A DNA stretch of 64,000 nt from Bradyrhizobiaceae bacterium PARB1 (lineage in GTDB: Bacteria; Pseudomonadota; Alphaproteobacteria; Rhizobiales; Xanthobacteraceae). The stretch spans positions 500,485 to 564,484 of the forward strand of contig NKIY01000005.1 of NCBI GenBank assembly GCA_002256345.1, written 5' to 3'. Position 1 is the first letter of the stretch; every line of letters starts with the position of its first letter. The notes under the pieces are model-generated. The model was not told where the DNA came from and searched no databases. It was given only the letters and a program-made list of their open reading frames with translations. The translations under genes and the position numbers were made by a program. Positions 1 through 7,264 of this stretch are shown here, in pieces.

Positions 1-373
1 ACTCCTCGAAGGCGGCGACCGTCTCGGCCAGCGGAACCTGCCCCCGCCAGTGTAGCAGATAGCAATCGAGCCGATCCGTATTCAGCCGCTTCAGCGAGCG
101 CTCGCAGGCACTGATGGTGCCTTTACGCGACGCATTGCTCGGCAACACTTTCGAGACGAGGAACACTTCGTCACGACGGCCAGAGATCGCCTCAGCCACC
201 ACAGGCTCCGCATCACCATACATTTCGGCGGTGTCGATATGGCTCATGCCCGCATCGAGCCCAGCCTGCAGCGCCCTGACAGCCGTAGCGCGGTCGCCAT
301 GGTCGATGTACCAGGTCCCCTGCCCGATCACCGACACATCGCGCCCGGTAGCTCCGAATGGATTTTGTCGCAT
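1..373 (-). CDS. Aldo/keto reductase, C-terminal part outside the window
   Basis: NAD(P)H-dependent oxidoreductase of the aldo/keto reductase superfamily, a cytoplasmic TIM-barrel enzyme that reduces aldehydes or ketones. Only the first 124 residues are in the window; the gene runs off the left edge. All four catalytic residues of the family are visible: Asp47 and Tyr52 in DTAEMYG, Lys75 in LVSKV and His108 in YLLHW. The start is the ATG at 371-373, giving an N-terminus (MRQNPFG) that leads directly into the first barrel strand. The gene lies upstream of and on the same strand as nothing else visible; fmdB follows behind it after a 65-base gap. The substrate cannot be told. It is distinct from the second aldo/keto reductase at 20515-21573. 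Confidence 0.9.
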   Translation of the reverse strand, partial: MRQNPFGATGRDVSVIGQGTWYIDHGDRATAVRALQAGLDAGMSHIDTAEMYGDAEPVVAEAISGRRDEVFLVSKVLPSNASRKGTISACERSLKRLNTDRLDCYLLHWRGQVPLAETVAAFEE

Positions 374-438
374 GACTGCGCCTCCGCCTGCCCCGCGAAA
401 TGCGCGGAAGTGAACGATAGCGCATCACCGCAACGGTG

Positions 439-795
439 TCAGTGGCTGATCATCCATGGCCGCGCGGTCGGGAAGCTCTTGGCGCCGGTTGCACTTTTCT
501 TCACGAGCCGTGACGGCTTGTCGCCGGAACAGCAGCCGCAGCCGGCCCCGTGTTTAGCCCTTTCCTGCCCGGCTTTATATTGCGCCATGGTCTTCGGCGC
601 GTTGCGACTCTGCTCATTGGTAGCGTGTGCCTTGCGCTTGTCCGAGGGCATGCAGAAGAACGCGGGCGCCGTCAGCATCACCCGGGGGGCCGATGCCGCA
701 CAGTGCGGACAATCCTGCGGATCGTCGCATTCGGCCATCGGCCGCATGTCGGTGAAGGGCCCGCAATCGTCGCAGAGATATTCGTAGACCGGCAT
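439..795 (-). CDS. fmdB: FmdB-family zinc ribbon protein
   Basis: Small zinc-ribbon protein of the FmdB family, often encoded beside formamidase and proposed to be regulatory; its biochemical role is not established. The 118-residue protein opens with MPVYEYLCDDCG, the family hallmark, and carries two CxxC knuckles (Cys8/Cys11 and Cys29/Cys32). The C-terminal half is basic and has an additional Cys-rich patch (GAGCGCC). I place the start at the ATG at 795 because of the family N-terminus and the GAGGG just upstream; another in-frame ATG lies at 807. It sits 75 bases downstream of fmdA on the same strand and probably belongs to the same transcript, as in the known fmd clusters. Confidence 0.85.
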   Translation of the reverse strand: MPVYEYLCDDCGPFTDMRPMAECDDPQDCPHCAASAPRVMLTAPAFFCMPSDKRKAHATNEQSRNAPKTMAQYKAGQERAKHGAGCGCCSGDKPSRLVKKSATGAKSFPTARPWMISH

Positions 796-869
796 AACCG
801 CCCTCATCGCAAGAAGAGAAAAGGCAGCCGCGGCGCCGATGACATGGCCCCGCGGCCGAGTTGGCCGTG

Positions 870-2099
870 TTACTTATCCGGCGACAGCGGCATCTGGATC
901 GAACCGTCGATATGTTTGATCGGCCCGGCCGCCCCCGGCATGATGTCGAAGTCGAAGATCTCCGTCGGCAGCCACAGAGTGGCGCAAGCATTCGGCACGT
1001 CAACCACGCCGGAGATATGGCCCTGACACGGCGCGGTGCCGAGGATCGAGTAGGCCTGCGCACCGGAATAGCCGAACTTCTTCAGATACTCGATCGCGTT
1101 CAGACAGGCCTGACGGTAGGCGATGTGGACGTCGAGGTAATGCTGCTTGCCGGCCTCGTCGACAGAGATGCCCTCGAAGATCAGGAAATCCTTGTAATTC
1201 GGCGTCATCGGCGACGGCTTGAACACGGGGTTCTTGATGCCGTATTTCGACACGCCGTCCTTGATGATGTCGACCTTGATGTGCAACCAGCCCGCCATTT
1301 CGATGGCGCCGCAGAAGGTGATTTCACCGTCGCCCTGCGAGAAGTGCAGATCGCCCATGGAGAGACCGCCGCCGGGCACATAGACCGGGAAATAGACCTT
1401 GGAGCCGCGCGAAAGGTCCTTGATGTCGCAATTGCCGCCATGTTCGCGCGGTGGCACGGTGCGGGCGCCTTCGGCGGCGGCCTTGTCGCGGGCTTCGCCC
1501 TTGAGGCGTCCCATATGTGCGGTCGGCCCGAAGGGCGGATTGGCGAGACCGGGCACGCGGGTGGGATTAGTGTCGATCAGCGCCTGCTCACGCTCGTTCC
1601 AGGTCGCGAGCAATTTCGGATCGGGCAGACAGCCGATCAGACCGGGATGGATCAGACCGGCAAAGTTCACGCCGGGGATGTGGCGCGACGAGGTGTACAT
1701 GCCCTTGAAGTCCCAGATCGACTTCTGCGCCTGCGGAAAGTGATCGGTCAGGAATCCGCCGCCATTCTGCTTGGAGAAGAAGCCGTTAAAGCCCCACTGG
1801 CTGTCCTTCATCGGGCCGACATCGAGCAGATCGACGACCAGGAGATCACCAGGCTCGGCGCCCTTCACGCCGATCGGGCCGGACAGGAAATGCACGATCG
1901 ACAGATCGATATCGCGCACGTCGTCGGCGCTGTCATTGTTCTTGATGAAGCCGCCGGTCCAGTCATAGGTCTCGACGATGAAGTCATCGCCGGGATTGAC
2001 CCATGCCACCATGGGAATGTCCGAATGCCAGCGATTGTGAATCATGTCGTTGTCGTAGGCCGACTGCGTCAGGTCGACCTTGATCAGTGTATCAGGCAT
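870..2099 (-). CDS. fmdA: Formamidase / acetamidase
   Basis: Hydrolyses formamide (and possibly acetamide) to ammonia and formate (acetate). It belongs to the FmdA/AmdA acetamidase-formamidase family, whose members are about 400 residues; this one has 409 and looks full length. Recognisable stretches include the N-terminal RWHSDIPMVAWVNPGD, DWTGGFIKNNDSADDV and SIVHFLSGPIGVKGAEPGD. No signal peptide is present, so the enzyme is cytoplasmic. The ATG at 2099 is preceded by a good GGGGAG ribosome site. It is the next gene after urtE (48 bases) in a seven-gene array urtABCDE-fmdA-fmdB, so amides imported by the transporter can be hydrolysed directly. The exact amide preference cannot be read from the sequence. 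Confidence 0.93.
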   Translation of the reverse strand: MPDTLIKVDLTQSAYDNDMIHNRWHSDIPMVAWVNPGDDFIVETYDWTGGFIKNNDSADDVRDIDLSIVHFLSGPIGVKGAEPGDLLVVDLLDVGPMKDSQWGFNGFFSKQNGGGFLTDHFPQAQKSIWDFKGMYTSSRHIPGVNFAGLIHPGLIGCLPDPKLLATWNEREQALIDTNPTRVPGLANPPFGPTAHMGRLKGEARDKAAAEGARTVPPREHGGNCDIKDLSRGSKVYFPVYVPGGGLSMGDLHFSQGDGEITFCGAIEMAGWLHIKVDIIKDGVSKYGIKNPVFKPSPMTPNYKDFLIFEGISVDEAGKQHYLDVHIAYRQACLNAIEYLKKFGYSGAQAYSILGTAPCQGHISGVVDVPNACATLWLPTEIFDFDIMPGAAGPIKHIDGSIQMPLSPDK

Positions 2100-2146
2100 T
2101 CAGTGCTCCCCTTCGGTTTACAGGTCTTGGCAGTTTCTCAGACGAA

Positions 2147-2836
2147 CTAGACAGACAGATATTTCGCGACCTGCGCGGCATCGATGCCTTCGCGCGGCTC
2201 GTCGCGGACGATCTCGCCGTTCTCGATCACCAGCACGCGGTCGGCGACATCGAGAGCGAAGCTGAGCACCTGTTCGGAGACGATGATCGACAGTCCCTTG
2301 TCGTCCCGGATCTTCTTCAGCGTGCGCGCCATGTCCTTGATGATCGACGGCTGGATGCCCTCGGTCGGCTCGTCGAGCAGCAGCACTTTTGGCTTGGTGG
2401 CGAGCGCTCGGGCGATCGCGAGCTGCTGCTGCTGCCCCCCGGACAGATTACCGCCACGACGGCCCTTCATCTCAAGCAGCACGGGAAACAACTCGTAGAG
2501 ATCGCCCGGCACTTCTTTCTCGCCGGAGGCGACGAGGCCGGTCTCGATATTCTCCTTCACCGTCATGTGCGAGAAGATCATGCGGCCTTGCGGCACATAA
2601 GCGAGGCCCTTGGCAACGCGCTCATAGCTCTTCAGAGCGCCGATTTCCTTGCCGTCCATAGTCACCGATCCCGACTTGGTCGGCACGATGCCCATCAGCG
2701 ATTTCATCAGCGTGGTTTTACCCATGCCGTTGCGCCCCATGATCGCAACGATTTCGTTGGGCTGAACCTGAACATTGAGGCCGTGCAGGACTTCGGCATG
2801 GCCATAGGCAACATGGAGATCGTTGATCGCGAGCAT
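2147..2836 (-). CDS. urtE: Urea/short-amide ABC transporter ATP-binding protein UrtE
   Basis: Second ATPase of a branched-chain-amino-acid-type (LivF-like) importer for urea or short amides, acting at the inner face of the membrane. It has 229 residues, normal for UrtE/LivF. The Walker A loop (GRNGMGKTT) lies near residue 35, the signature is LSGGQQQQLAIARAL, and Walker B is VLLLDEPTEG. The ATG at 2836 has a strong AAGGAG 6 to 7 bases upstream. It is separated from urtD by 10 bases and precedes fmdA. The same gene order is found with fmdDEF amide transporters, so the solute may be formamide or acetamide rather than, or as well as, urea. Confidence 0.9.
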   Translation of the reverse strand: MLAINDLHVAYGHAEVLHGLNVQVQPNEIVAIMGRNGMGKTTLMKSLMGIVPTKSGSVTMDGKEIGALKSYERVAKGLAYVPQGRMIFSHMTVKENIETGLVASGEKEVPGDLYELFPVLLEMKGRRGGNLSGGQQQQLAIARALATKPKVLLLDEPTEGIQPSIIKDMARTLKKIRDDKGLSIIVSEQVLSFALDVADRVLVIENGEIVRDEPREGIDAAQVAKYLSV

Positions 2837-2846
2837 GATGATCTCC

Positions 2847-3602
2847 TTAGTGACCCAGATAGACTTCGATGACCTTGGGATCGTTCTGCACCTTCTCCAT
2901 CGTCCCCTCGGAGAGGATCTGGCCCTGATGCAACACCGTGACTTTGTGCGCGATGTCCTCGACGAATTTCATGTCGTGCTCGATCACCAGCACCGAACGG
3001 TTCTTGATGATGGTGTTGAGCAGTTCCGCGGTCTTGACGCGTTCGCTGACGCTCATCCCTGCGACGGGCTCGTCCAGCATCAAAAGGTCCGGGTCCTGGA
3101 TCAGCAACATGCCGATCTCGAGCCACTGCTTCTGGCCGTGCGAGAGCACGTCAGCATACATATTGAGGCGATCTTTCAGGAAGATCATCTCGGCAACTTC
3201 CTCGACTCGCTCCTTGACCTTGGCATCGCGCTGGAACATCAGCGAACCGAACACCGAGCGGCCGCGCGGATAGCAGATCTCCAGATTCTCGAACACGGTG
3301 AGATCTTCATAGACCGACGGCGTCTGGAACTTGCGACCGACACCGGCGGTGACGATCTCGTTCTCCTTCAGCTTGGTCAGCTCGGTGCCGCGAAACTGGA
3401 TTGAGCCAGACGTCGCTTTGGTTTTACCGCAGATCAGGTCGAGCACCGTCGTCTTGCCGGCGCCATTGGGGCCGATAATCACGCGGATTTCGTTCTCCTC
3501 CACATAGAAGGAGAGATCATTGACCGCTTTGAAGCCATCGAAGGAGACGGTGAGCCCTTCCACCGCGAGCAGAAAATCCTTGGGCTGATGTCCGATGAGC
3601 AT
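2847..3602 (-). CDS. urtD: Urea/short-amide ABC transporter ATP-binding protein UrtD
   Basis: LivG-like ATPase of the same importer, 251 residues. Walker A is GPNGAGKTT near residue 44 and Walker B is LLMLDEPVAG. The ABC signature reads LSHGQKQWLEIG, with LSHGQ in place of the usual LSGGQ; this variant is typical of UrtD proteins and helps to distinguish it from LivG. The ATG at 3602 follows AAGGAG. It lies between urtC (11 bases) and urtE (10 bases) in the operon and should form a heterodimeric ATPase with UrtE. Confidence 0.9.
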   Translation of the reverse strand: MLIGHQPKDFLLAVEGLTVSFDGFKAVNDLSFYVEENEIRVIIGPNGAGKTTVLDLICGKTKATSGSIQFRGTELTKLKENEIVTAGVGRKFQTPSVYEDLTVFENLEICYPRGRSVFGSLMFQRDAKVKERVEEVAEMIFLKDRLNMYADVLSHGQKQWLEIGMLLIQDPDLLMLDEPVAGMSVSERVKTAELLNTIIKNRSVLVIEHDMKFVEDIAHKVTVLHQGQILSEGTMEKVQNDPKVIEVYLGH

Positions 3603-3613
3603 GATGTGTCTCC

Positions 3614-4762
3614 TTACTCAGCCGGCGCGCCGTCGGCGGCGGATTTGACGGGCCAGTCCTTCTTCGACTTCGACGAGAAGGCGGCGATCAGCTTGTCCAC
3701 GTGGCGCTGCACGTGATCGCGCCAGATGCCGGACAGGCCGTTCGGGAAGAACAACACCACCGCGATGAAGAGGCCGCCCAGACCGAACAGCCAGAGTTCA
3801 GGGAAGGATTCCGAGAGGCTGGTCTTGGCGAAATTGACCAGCAGCGCGCCGTAGACGGCACCGAAGATCGACGACCGGCCGCCGACGGCCGTATAGATCA
3901 CCATCTCGATGGACGGCACGATGCCGACGAAGGACGGTGACATGAAGCCGATCTGCAGCGTGAACATGGCGCCGCCGATCGCGGCAAAGACAGCCGCCAT
4001 GCAGAAAGCGAAGATCTTGAAGTTCGCGACGCTGTAGCCGGAGAAGCGGACACGATCCTCCTGCTCACGCATCGCGACGAGAATACGTCCGAGCTTGGTG
4101 AGACGAATGAACTGCGCCGTGACGATGCAGCCGAACAGAACGAACACTTCGAAGAAATAGAGGATGAATTTGGCGCTGTCGGTGCGGATGTCCCAACCGA
4201 GCAGCGTCCGCAGGTCAGTCATGCCGTTGATGCCGCCGGTATAGCCCTGCTGGCCGATGATGAGGATGGTCGCGATCGCCGCAATCGCCTGGGTGATGAT
4301 GGCGAAATAGACTCCGCCGACCCGGCGCTTGAACATCGCGGCACCGATGATGAAAGCCAGCACGGCCGGCACCACGAAGATCGCGATGATCGTCAGCGTC
4401 AGCGAATGGAACGGCTTCCAGAACATCGGCAGCGACGTGATCTGATTCCAGTCCATGAAGTCGGGAATGCCGGGCGTGGTCTGAATCTTGGTATTCGCGA
4501 CGCTCGAGGCTTCCAACTTCAGGAACATCGCCATGCAGTAGCCGCCGAGGCCGAAGAAAACGCCCTGGCCGAGGCTCAGAATGCCGCCATAGCCCCAGCA
4601 CATCACGAGACCGATGGCGACGAAGGCGTAGGTCAGATATTTGGCGACAAGATTGAGCCTGAAAATATCGAGACAAAGCGGCAGAATGACAACGAGCAGC
4701 AACGCAAGCGACAGGAAGCCGATGAGTTCCGAGCGATTGAAGAAGCGCGAATTGATGACCAT
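3614..4762 (-). CDS. urtC: Urea/short-amide ABC transporter permease UrtC
   Basis: LivM-like inner-membrane permease, 382 residues with about nine to ten hydrophobic segments. Family stretches include MCWGYGGILSLGQGVFFGLGGY near residue 55 and the C-terminal AVYGALLVNFAKTSLSESFPELWLFGLGGLF. A periplasmic or cytoplasmic insert (NTKIQTTPGIPDFMDWNQ) after the third segment is a UrtC feature compared with plain LivM. The ATG at 4762 is used; its ribosome site is weak. It is 45 bases downstream of urtB and pairs with it as the permease heterodimer. Confidence 0.9.
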   Translation of the reverse strand: MVINSRFFNRSELIGFLSLALLLVVILPLCLDIFRLNLVAKYLTYAFVAIGLVMCWGYGGILSLGQGVFFGLGGYCMAMFLKLEASSVANTKIQTTPGIPDFMDWNQITSLPMFWKPFHSLTLTIIAIFVVPAVLAFIIGAAMFKRRVGGVYFAIITQAIAAIATILIIGQQGYTGGINGMTDLRTLLGWDIRTDSAKFILYFFEVFVLFGCIVTAQFIRLTKLGRILVAMREQEDRVRFSGYSVANFKIFAFCMAAVFAAIGGAMFTLQIGFMSPSFVGIVPSIEMVIYTAVGGRSSIFGAVYGALLVNFAKTSLSESFPELWLFGLGGLFIAVVLFFPNGLSGIWRDHVQRHVDKLIAAFSSKSKKDWPVKSAADGAPAE

Positions 4763-4807
4763 GGTGACTGTGCCCTGCTCTTTCTGTGCTTCAAGCGGTC
4801 TTGGCGC

Positions 4808-5734
4808 TTATTTGCGGACCTTGAGGGCGAACAGACCCTGCGGACGGATCATCAGGATCGCGACGATGGTGAGCAGCGTCAGCACCTTGGCCATCGAGCC
4901 GGACATGAAGAATTCCATGGTCGACTGGGCCTGCGAGATGGTGAAGGCCGAGGCGATGGTGCCGAACAGGCTGGCTGCACCGCCGAACACCACGACCAGG
5001 AACGTGTCCACGATATAGAGCTGGCCCGAGGTCGGCCCGGTCGAGCCGATCATAGTGAAGGCGGAACCGGCGATCCCCGCGATGCCGCAGCCAAGTCCGA
5101 AGGTATAGCGGTCGACCTTCTCGGTATTGATGCCGACAGCGCCGGCCATCACGCGGTTCTGCACCACGGCGCGCACCTGCTTGCCCCAGCGCGACTTGAA
5201 CATGATCCATGCGACCACGAGGGTGATGACCACCGTGAGGCACATCACGAAGATGCCGTTGATCGGGACTTCGATCGTATCGGTGACCTGCTTGGAGCCC
5301 ATCATCCATTGCGGTAGTTCGACGCCGACCTCGCGCGCACCGAAGATCGAGCGATAGGCCTGTTGCAGGATTAGGCTAAGCCCCCAGGTCGCCAGTAACG
5401 TGTCGAGCGGGCGCTTGTAGAGAAAGCGTATAAGCCCCCATTCCACCAGCATCCCCAGACTGCCTGACGCGATGAAAGCAAGGATCATGGCGACGAAGAA
5501 GTAGCCGGAGAACAGCGATGGCAAATACGCTTGAAAGAAATTCGAAGTCATCCAGGTGACGTAGGCGCCCAGGATCATGAACTCGCCATGGGCCATGTTG
5601 ATGACGCCCATCTGGCCGAAGATGATCGCGAGACCGAGCGCCATCAGAACGTAGACCGAGAACAGGATCAGTCCGGCAAAGCCCTGCATTGCAAAGATGG
5701 CGCCGAGATCGCCAATCGAGTAGTCGCCGAACAT
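4808..5734 (-). CDS. urtB: Urea/short-amide ABC transporter permease UrtB
   Basis: LivH-like inner-membrane permease, 308 residues. The N-terminal segment (LILFSVYVLMALGLAIIFG) is followed by QMGVINMAHGEFMILGAYV, the typical LivH/UrtB motif. Some UrtB proteins carry a long extra N-terminal domain; this one is the permease core only, as in FmdE of amide transporters. I start at the ATG at 5734; a TTG lies one codon upstream. A strong hairpin occupies the gap between urtA and this gene. Confidence 0.88.
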   Translation of the reverse strand: MFGDYSIGDLGAIFAMQGFAGLILFSVYVLMALGLAIIFGQMGVINMAHGEFMILGAYVTWMTSNFFQAYLPSLFSGYFFVAMILAFIASGSLGMLVEWGLIRFLYKRPLDTLLATWGLSLILQQAYRSIFGAREVGVELPQWMMGSKQVTDTIEVPINGIFVMCLTVVITLVVAWIMFKSRWGKQVRAVVQNRVMAGAVGINTEKVDRYTFGLGCGIAGIAGSAFTMIGSTGPTSGQLYIVDTFLVVVFGGAASLFGTIASAFTISQAQSTMEFFMSGSMAKVLTLLTIVAILMIRPQGLFALKVRK

Positions 5735-5763
5735 CAATCCATCCTCTGTTGCGGGAGACAGAT

Positions 5764-5793
5764 CCCGCGCCGCGCGTAAACACGCGACGCGGG
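5764..5793 (-). promoter_or_regulatory. Strong stem-loop between urtA and urtB
   Basis: Read on the minus strand these 30 bases fold back almost completely: about 13 pairs, mostly G-C with two G-U pairs, and a very small loop. No U-run follows, so it does not look like a simple terminator. A stable stem just after a binding-protein gene and before the permease gene is a known way of keeping the binding-protein mRNA more abundant. Its function here is inferred from position. Confidence 0.6.
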
Positions 5794-5844
5794 GTCTTGA
5801 TGCGCAGATAGGTCGTCCGCGCCAGGGAGAGGGTATGGAAGGGC

Positions 5845-7104
5845 TTACTGGTAGCCCTTCGGGAACGGATCCGGTTCGATCAGTTCGGGCGTCTCGTAGA
5901 CCACCTTAAACTGGCCATCGGTCTGCGCCTGGCCCACACGCGCCTTTGACCAGAGGTGATGGTTTGGATGGATCTTGACGTAGCCTTCCGGCGCCTTGGT
6001 GAATTCGATGCCTGCGGACGCCGCTGCGATCTTGTCGATATCGAACGAGCCGGCCTTCTCCACGGTCATCTTCCAGAGCCACGGGCCAAGATAGGCCGCC
6101 TGGGTGACGTCACCGATCACGGTCTTCTCGCCCCACATCTTCTTGAAGGCGGCCACAAACTCTTTGTTGTTCGGATTATCCAGCGACTGGAAGTACTTCA
6201 TACAGGCATAGGCGCCTGCGATGTTCTCGCCGCCGATACCGTCGATCTCGTCCTCGGTGACCGAGATGGTCAGCATGGTCTGCTTCGACAGATCGATGCC
6301 AGCAGCCTTCAGCTGCTTGTAGAAGGCGACGTTGGAGCCGCCGACGACCGCAGCATAGATCACATCGGGCTTGGTGAGCTTGATCTTGTTGATCACCGAG
6401 TTGAACTGGGTGTGGCCGAGCGGGAAGTATTCCTCGCCCGAGACTTTGCCGCCGAGCTTGCCCTCGATATGCTTGCGGGCGATCTTCATCGACGTGCGCG
6501 GCCAGATGTAATCCGAGCCGATCAGATAGAAGCTCTTGCCCTTCTTCTCCTTGGCGACCCAATCGAGGCCGGCGAGGATCTGCTGCGTGGCTTCCTGGCC
6601 GGTATAGATCACGTTCTTCGACTGCTCGAGACCTTCATAGAAGGTCGGGTAATAGAGCATGCCGTTATACTGCTCCATCACGGGCAGCACCGCCTTGCGC
6701 GAGGCCGAGGTCCAGCAGCCCATGATGGCGGCGACCTTGTCGTTGACCAGCAGCTTCTTCGCCTTCTCTGCAAAGGTCGGCCAGTCCGAGGCGCCATCCT
6801 CCTGGATGAACTTGATCTTGCGCCCGAGCACGCCGCCCATGGCATTGATCTGCTCGATGGCCAGTTTCTCGGCCTGCACCGAGCCGGTTTCCGAGATCGC
6901 CATGGTGCCAGTGACGGAGTGCAGGATGCCGACCGTGACTTCGGTATCGGTCACCGCAAGGCCCGTGGTGTTGACGGCTGAGGTCGCAGGCGCCTGCGCA
7001 AAAGATGTGCGCGGGAACATCGACATCGCCGGCAGCGCCGCCATGCCCATCAGCAGTTTTCGCCGTAACGGCGAGTGCAGGCCCGGTTTTTTCTCGTCTG
7101 ACAT
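5845..7104 (-). CDS. urtA: Urea/short-amide ABC transporter substrate-binding protein UrtA
   Basis: Periplasmic binding protein of the importer, 419 residues, belonging to the Peripla_BP_6 (LivJ/AmiC) fold. The N-terminus has a twin-arginine-type signal (SPLRRKLLMGMAALPAMSM) ending near SFAQA. The mature part opens with TDTEVTVGILHSVTGTMAISE, the usual first strand of UrtA, and contains MGCWTSASRKAVLPVMEQY. The ATG at 7104 follows GGGGA; a GTG lies one codon upstream. It is the first gene of the urt-fmd array and diverges from the sensor kinase at 7265 across 160 bases. Ligand is urea or a short amide by family and context. Confidence 0.92.
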   Translation of the reverse strand: MSDEKKPGLHSPLRRKLLMGMAALPAMSMFPRTSFAQAPATSAVNTTGLAVTDTEVTVGILHSVTGTMAISETGSVQAEKLAIEQINAMGGVLGRKIKFIQEDGASDWPTFAEKAKKLLVNDKVAAIMGCWTSASRKAVLPVMEQYNGMLYYPTFYEGLEQSKNVIYTGQEATQQILAGLDWVAKEKKGKSFYLIGSDYIWPRTSMKIARKHIEGKLGGKVSGEEYFPLGHTQFNSVINKIKLTKPDVIYAAVVGGSNVAFYKQLKAAGIDLSKQTMLTISVTEDEIDGIGGENIAGAYACMKYFQSLDNPNNKEFVAAFKKMWGEKTVIGDVTQAAYLGPWLWKMTVEKAGSFDIDKIAAASAGIEFTKAPEGYVKIHPNHHLWSKARVGQAQTDGQFKVVYETPELIEPDPFPKGYQ

Positions 7105-7215
7105 CACTTCCCCACTGGTTTGAAACGCTTATTGGTGAGGCAAGTGTTGCTGAACTTAAGCGCTCCTCGGATACGTGGGATTGCGTATACTGCACCGCAA
7201 AATGCCGACGTAGGT

Positions 7216-7231
7216 TTTGCTATCACGCAAA
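7216..7231. promoter_or_regulatory. Candidate operator between urtA and the sensor kinase
   Basis: A small inverted repeat, TTTGC-N6-GCAAA, lies in the 160-base region between the divergent urtA and kinase genes. I looked for a sigma-54 promoter (GG-N10-GC) on both strands and did not find a convincing one. The repeat is short and could arise by chance; it is listed because it is the only symmetric element in this control region. Confidence 0.25.
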
Positions 7232-7264
7232 TATGCGTAGGGACGTTGGGGTCAGGAGTGGGGA

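Noticed and set aside
861-2150. Long plus-strand open frame opposite fmdA
   Set aside because: Mirror frame of a well-supported gene in G+C-rich DNA; composition (many Asp, His, Arg) is typical of an antisense shadow.
7105-7264. Sigma-54 promoter for urtA or the kinase
   Set aside because: Nitrogen context made it likely, but no GG-N10-GC pair with adequate flanks was found on either strand.
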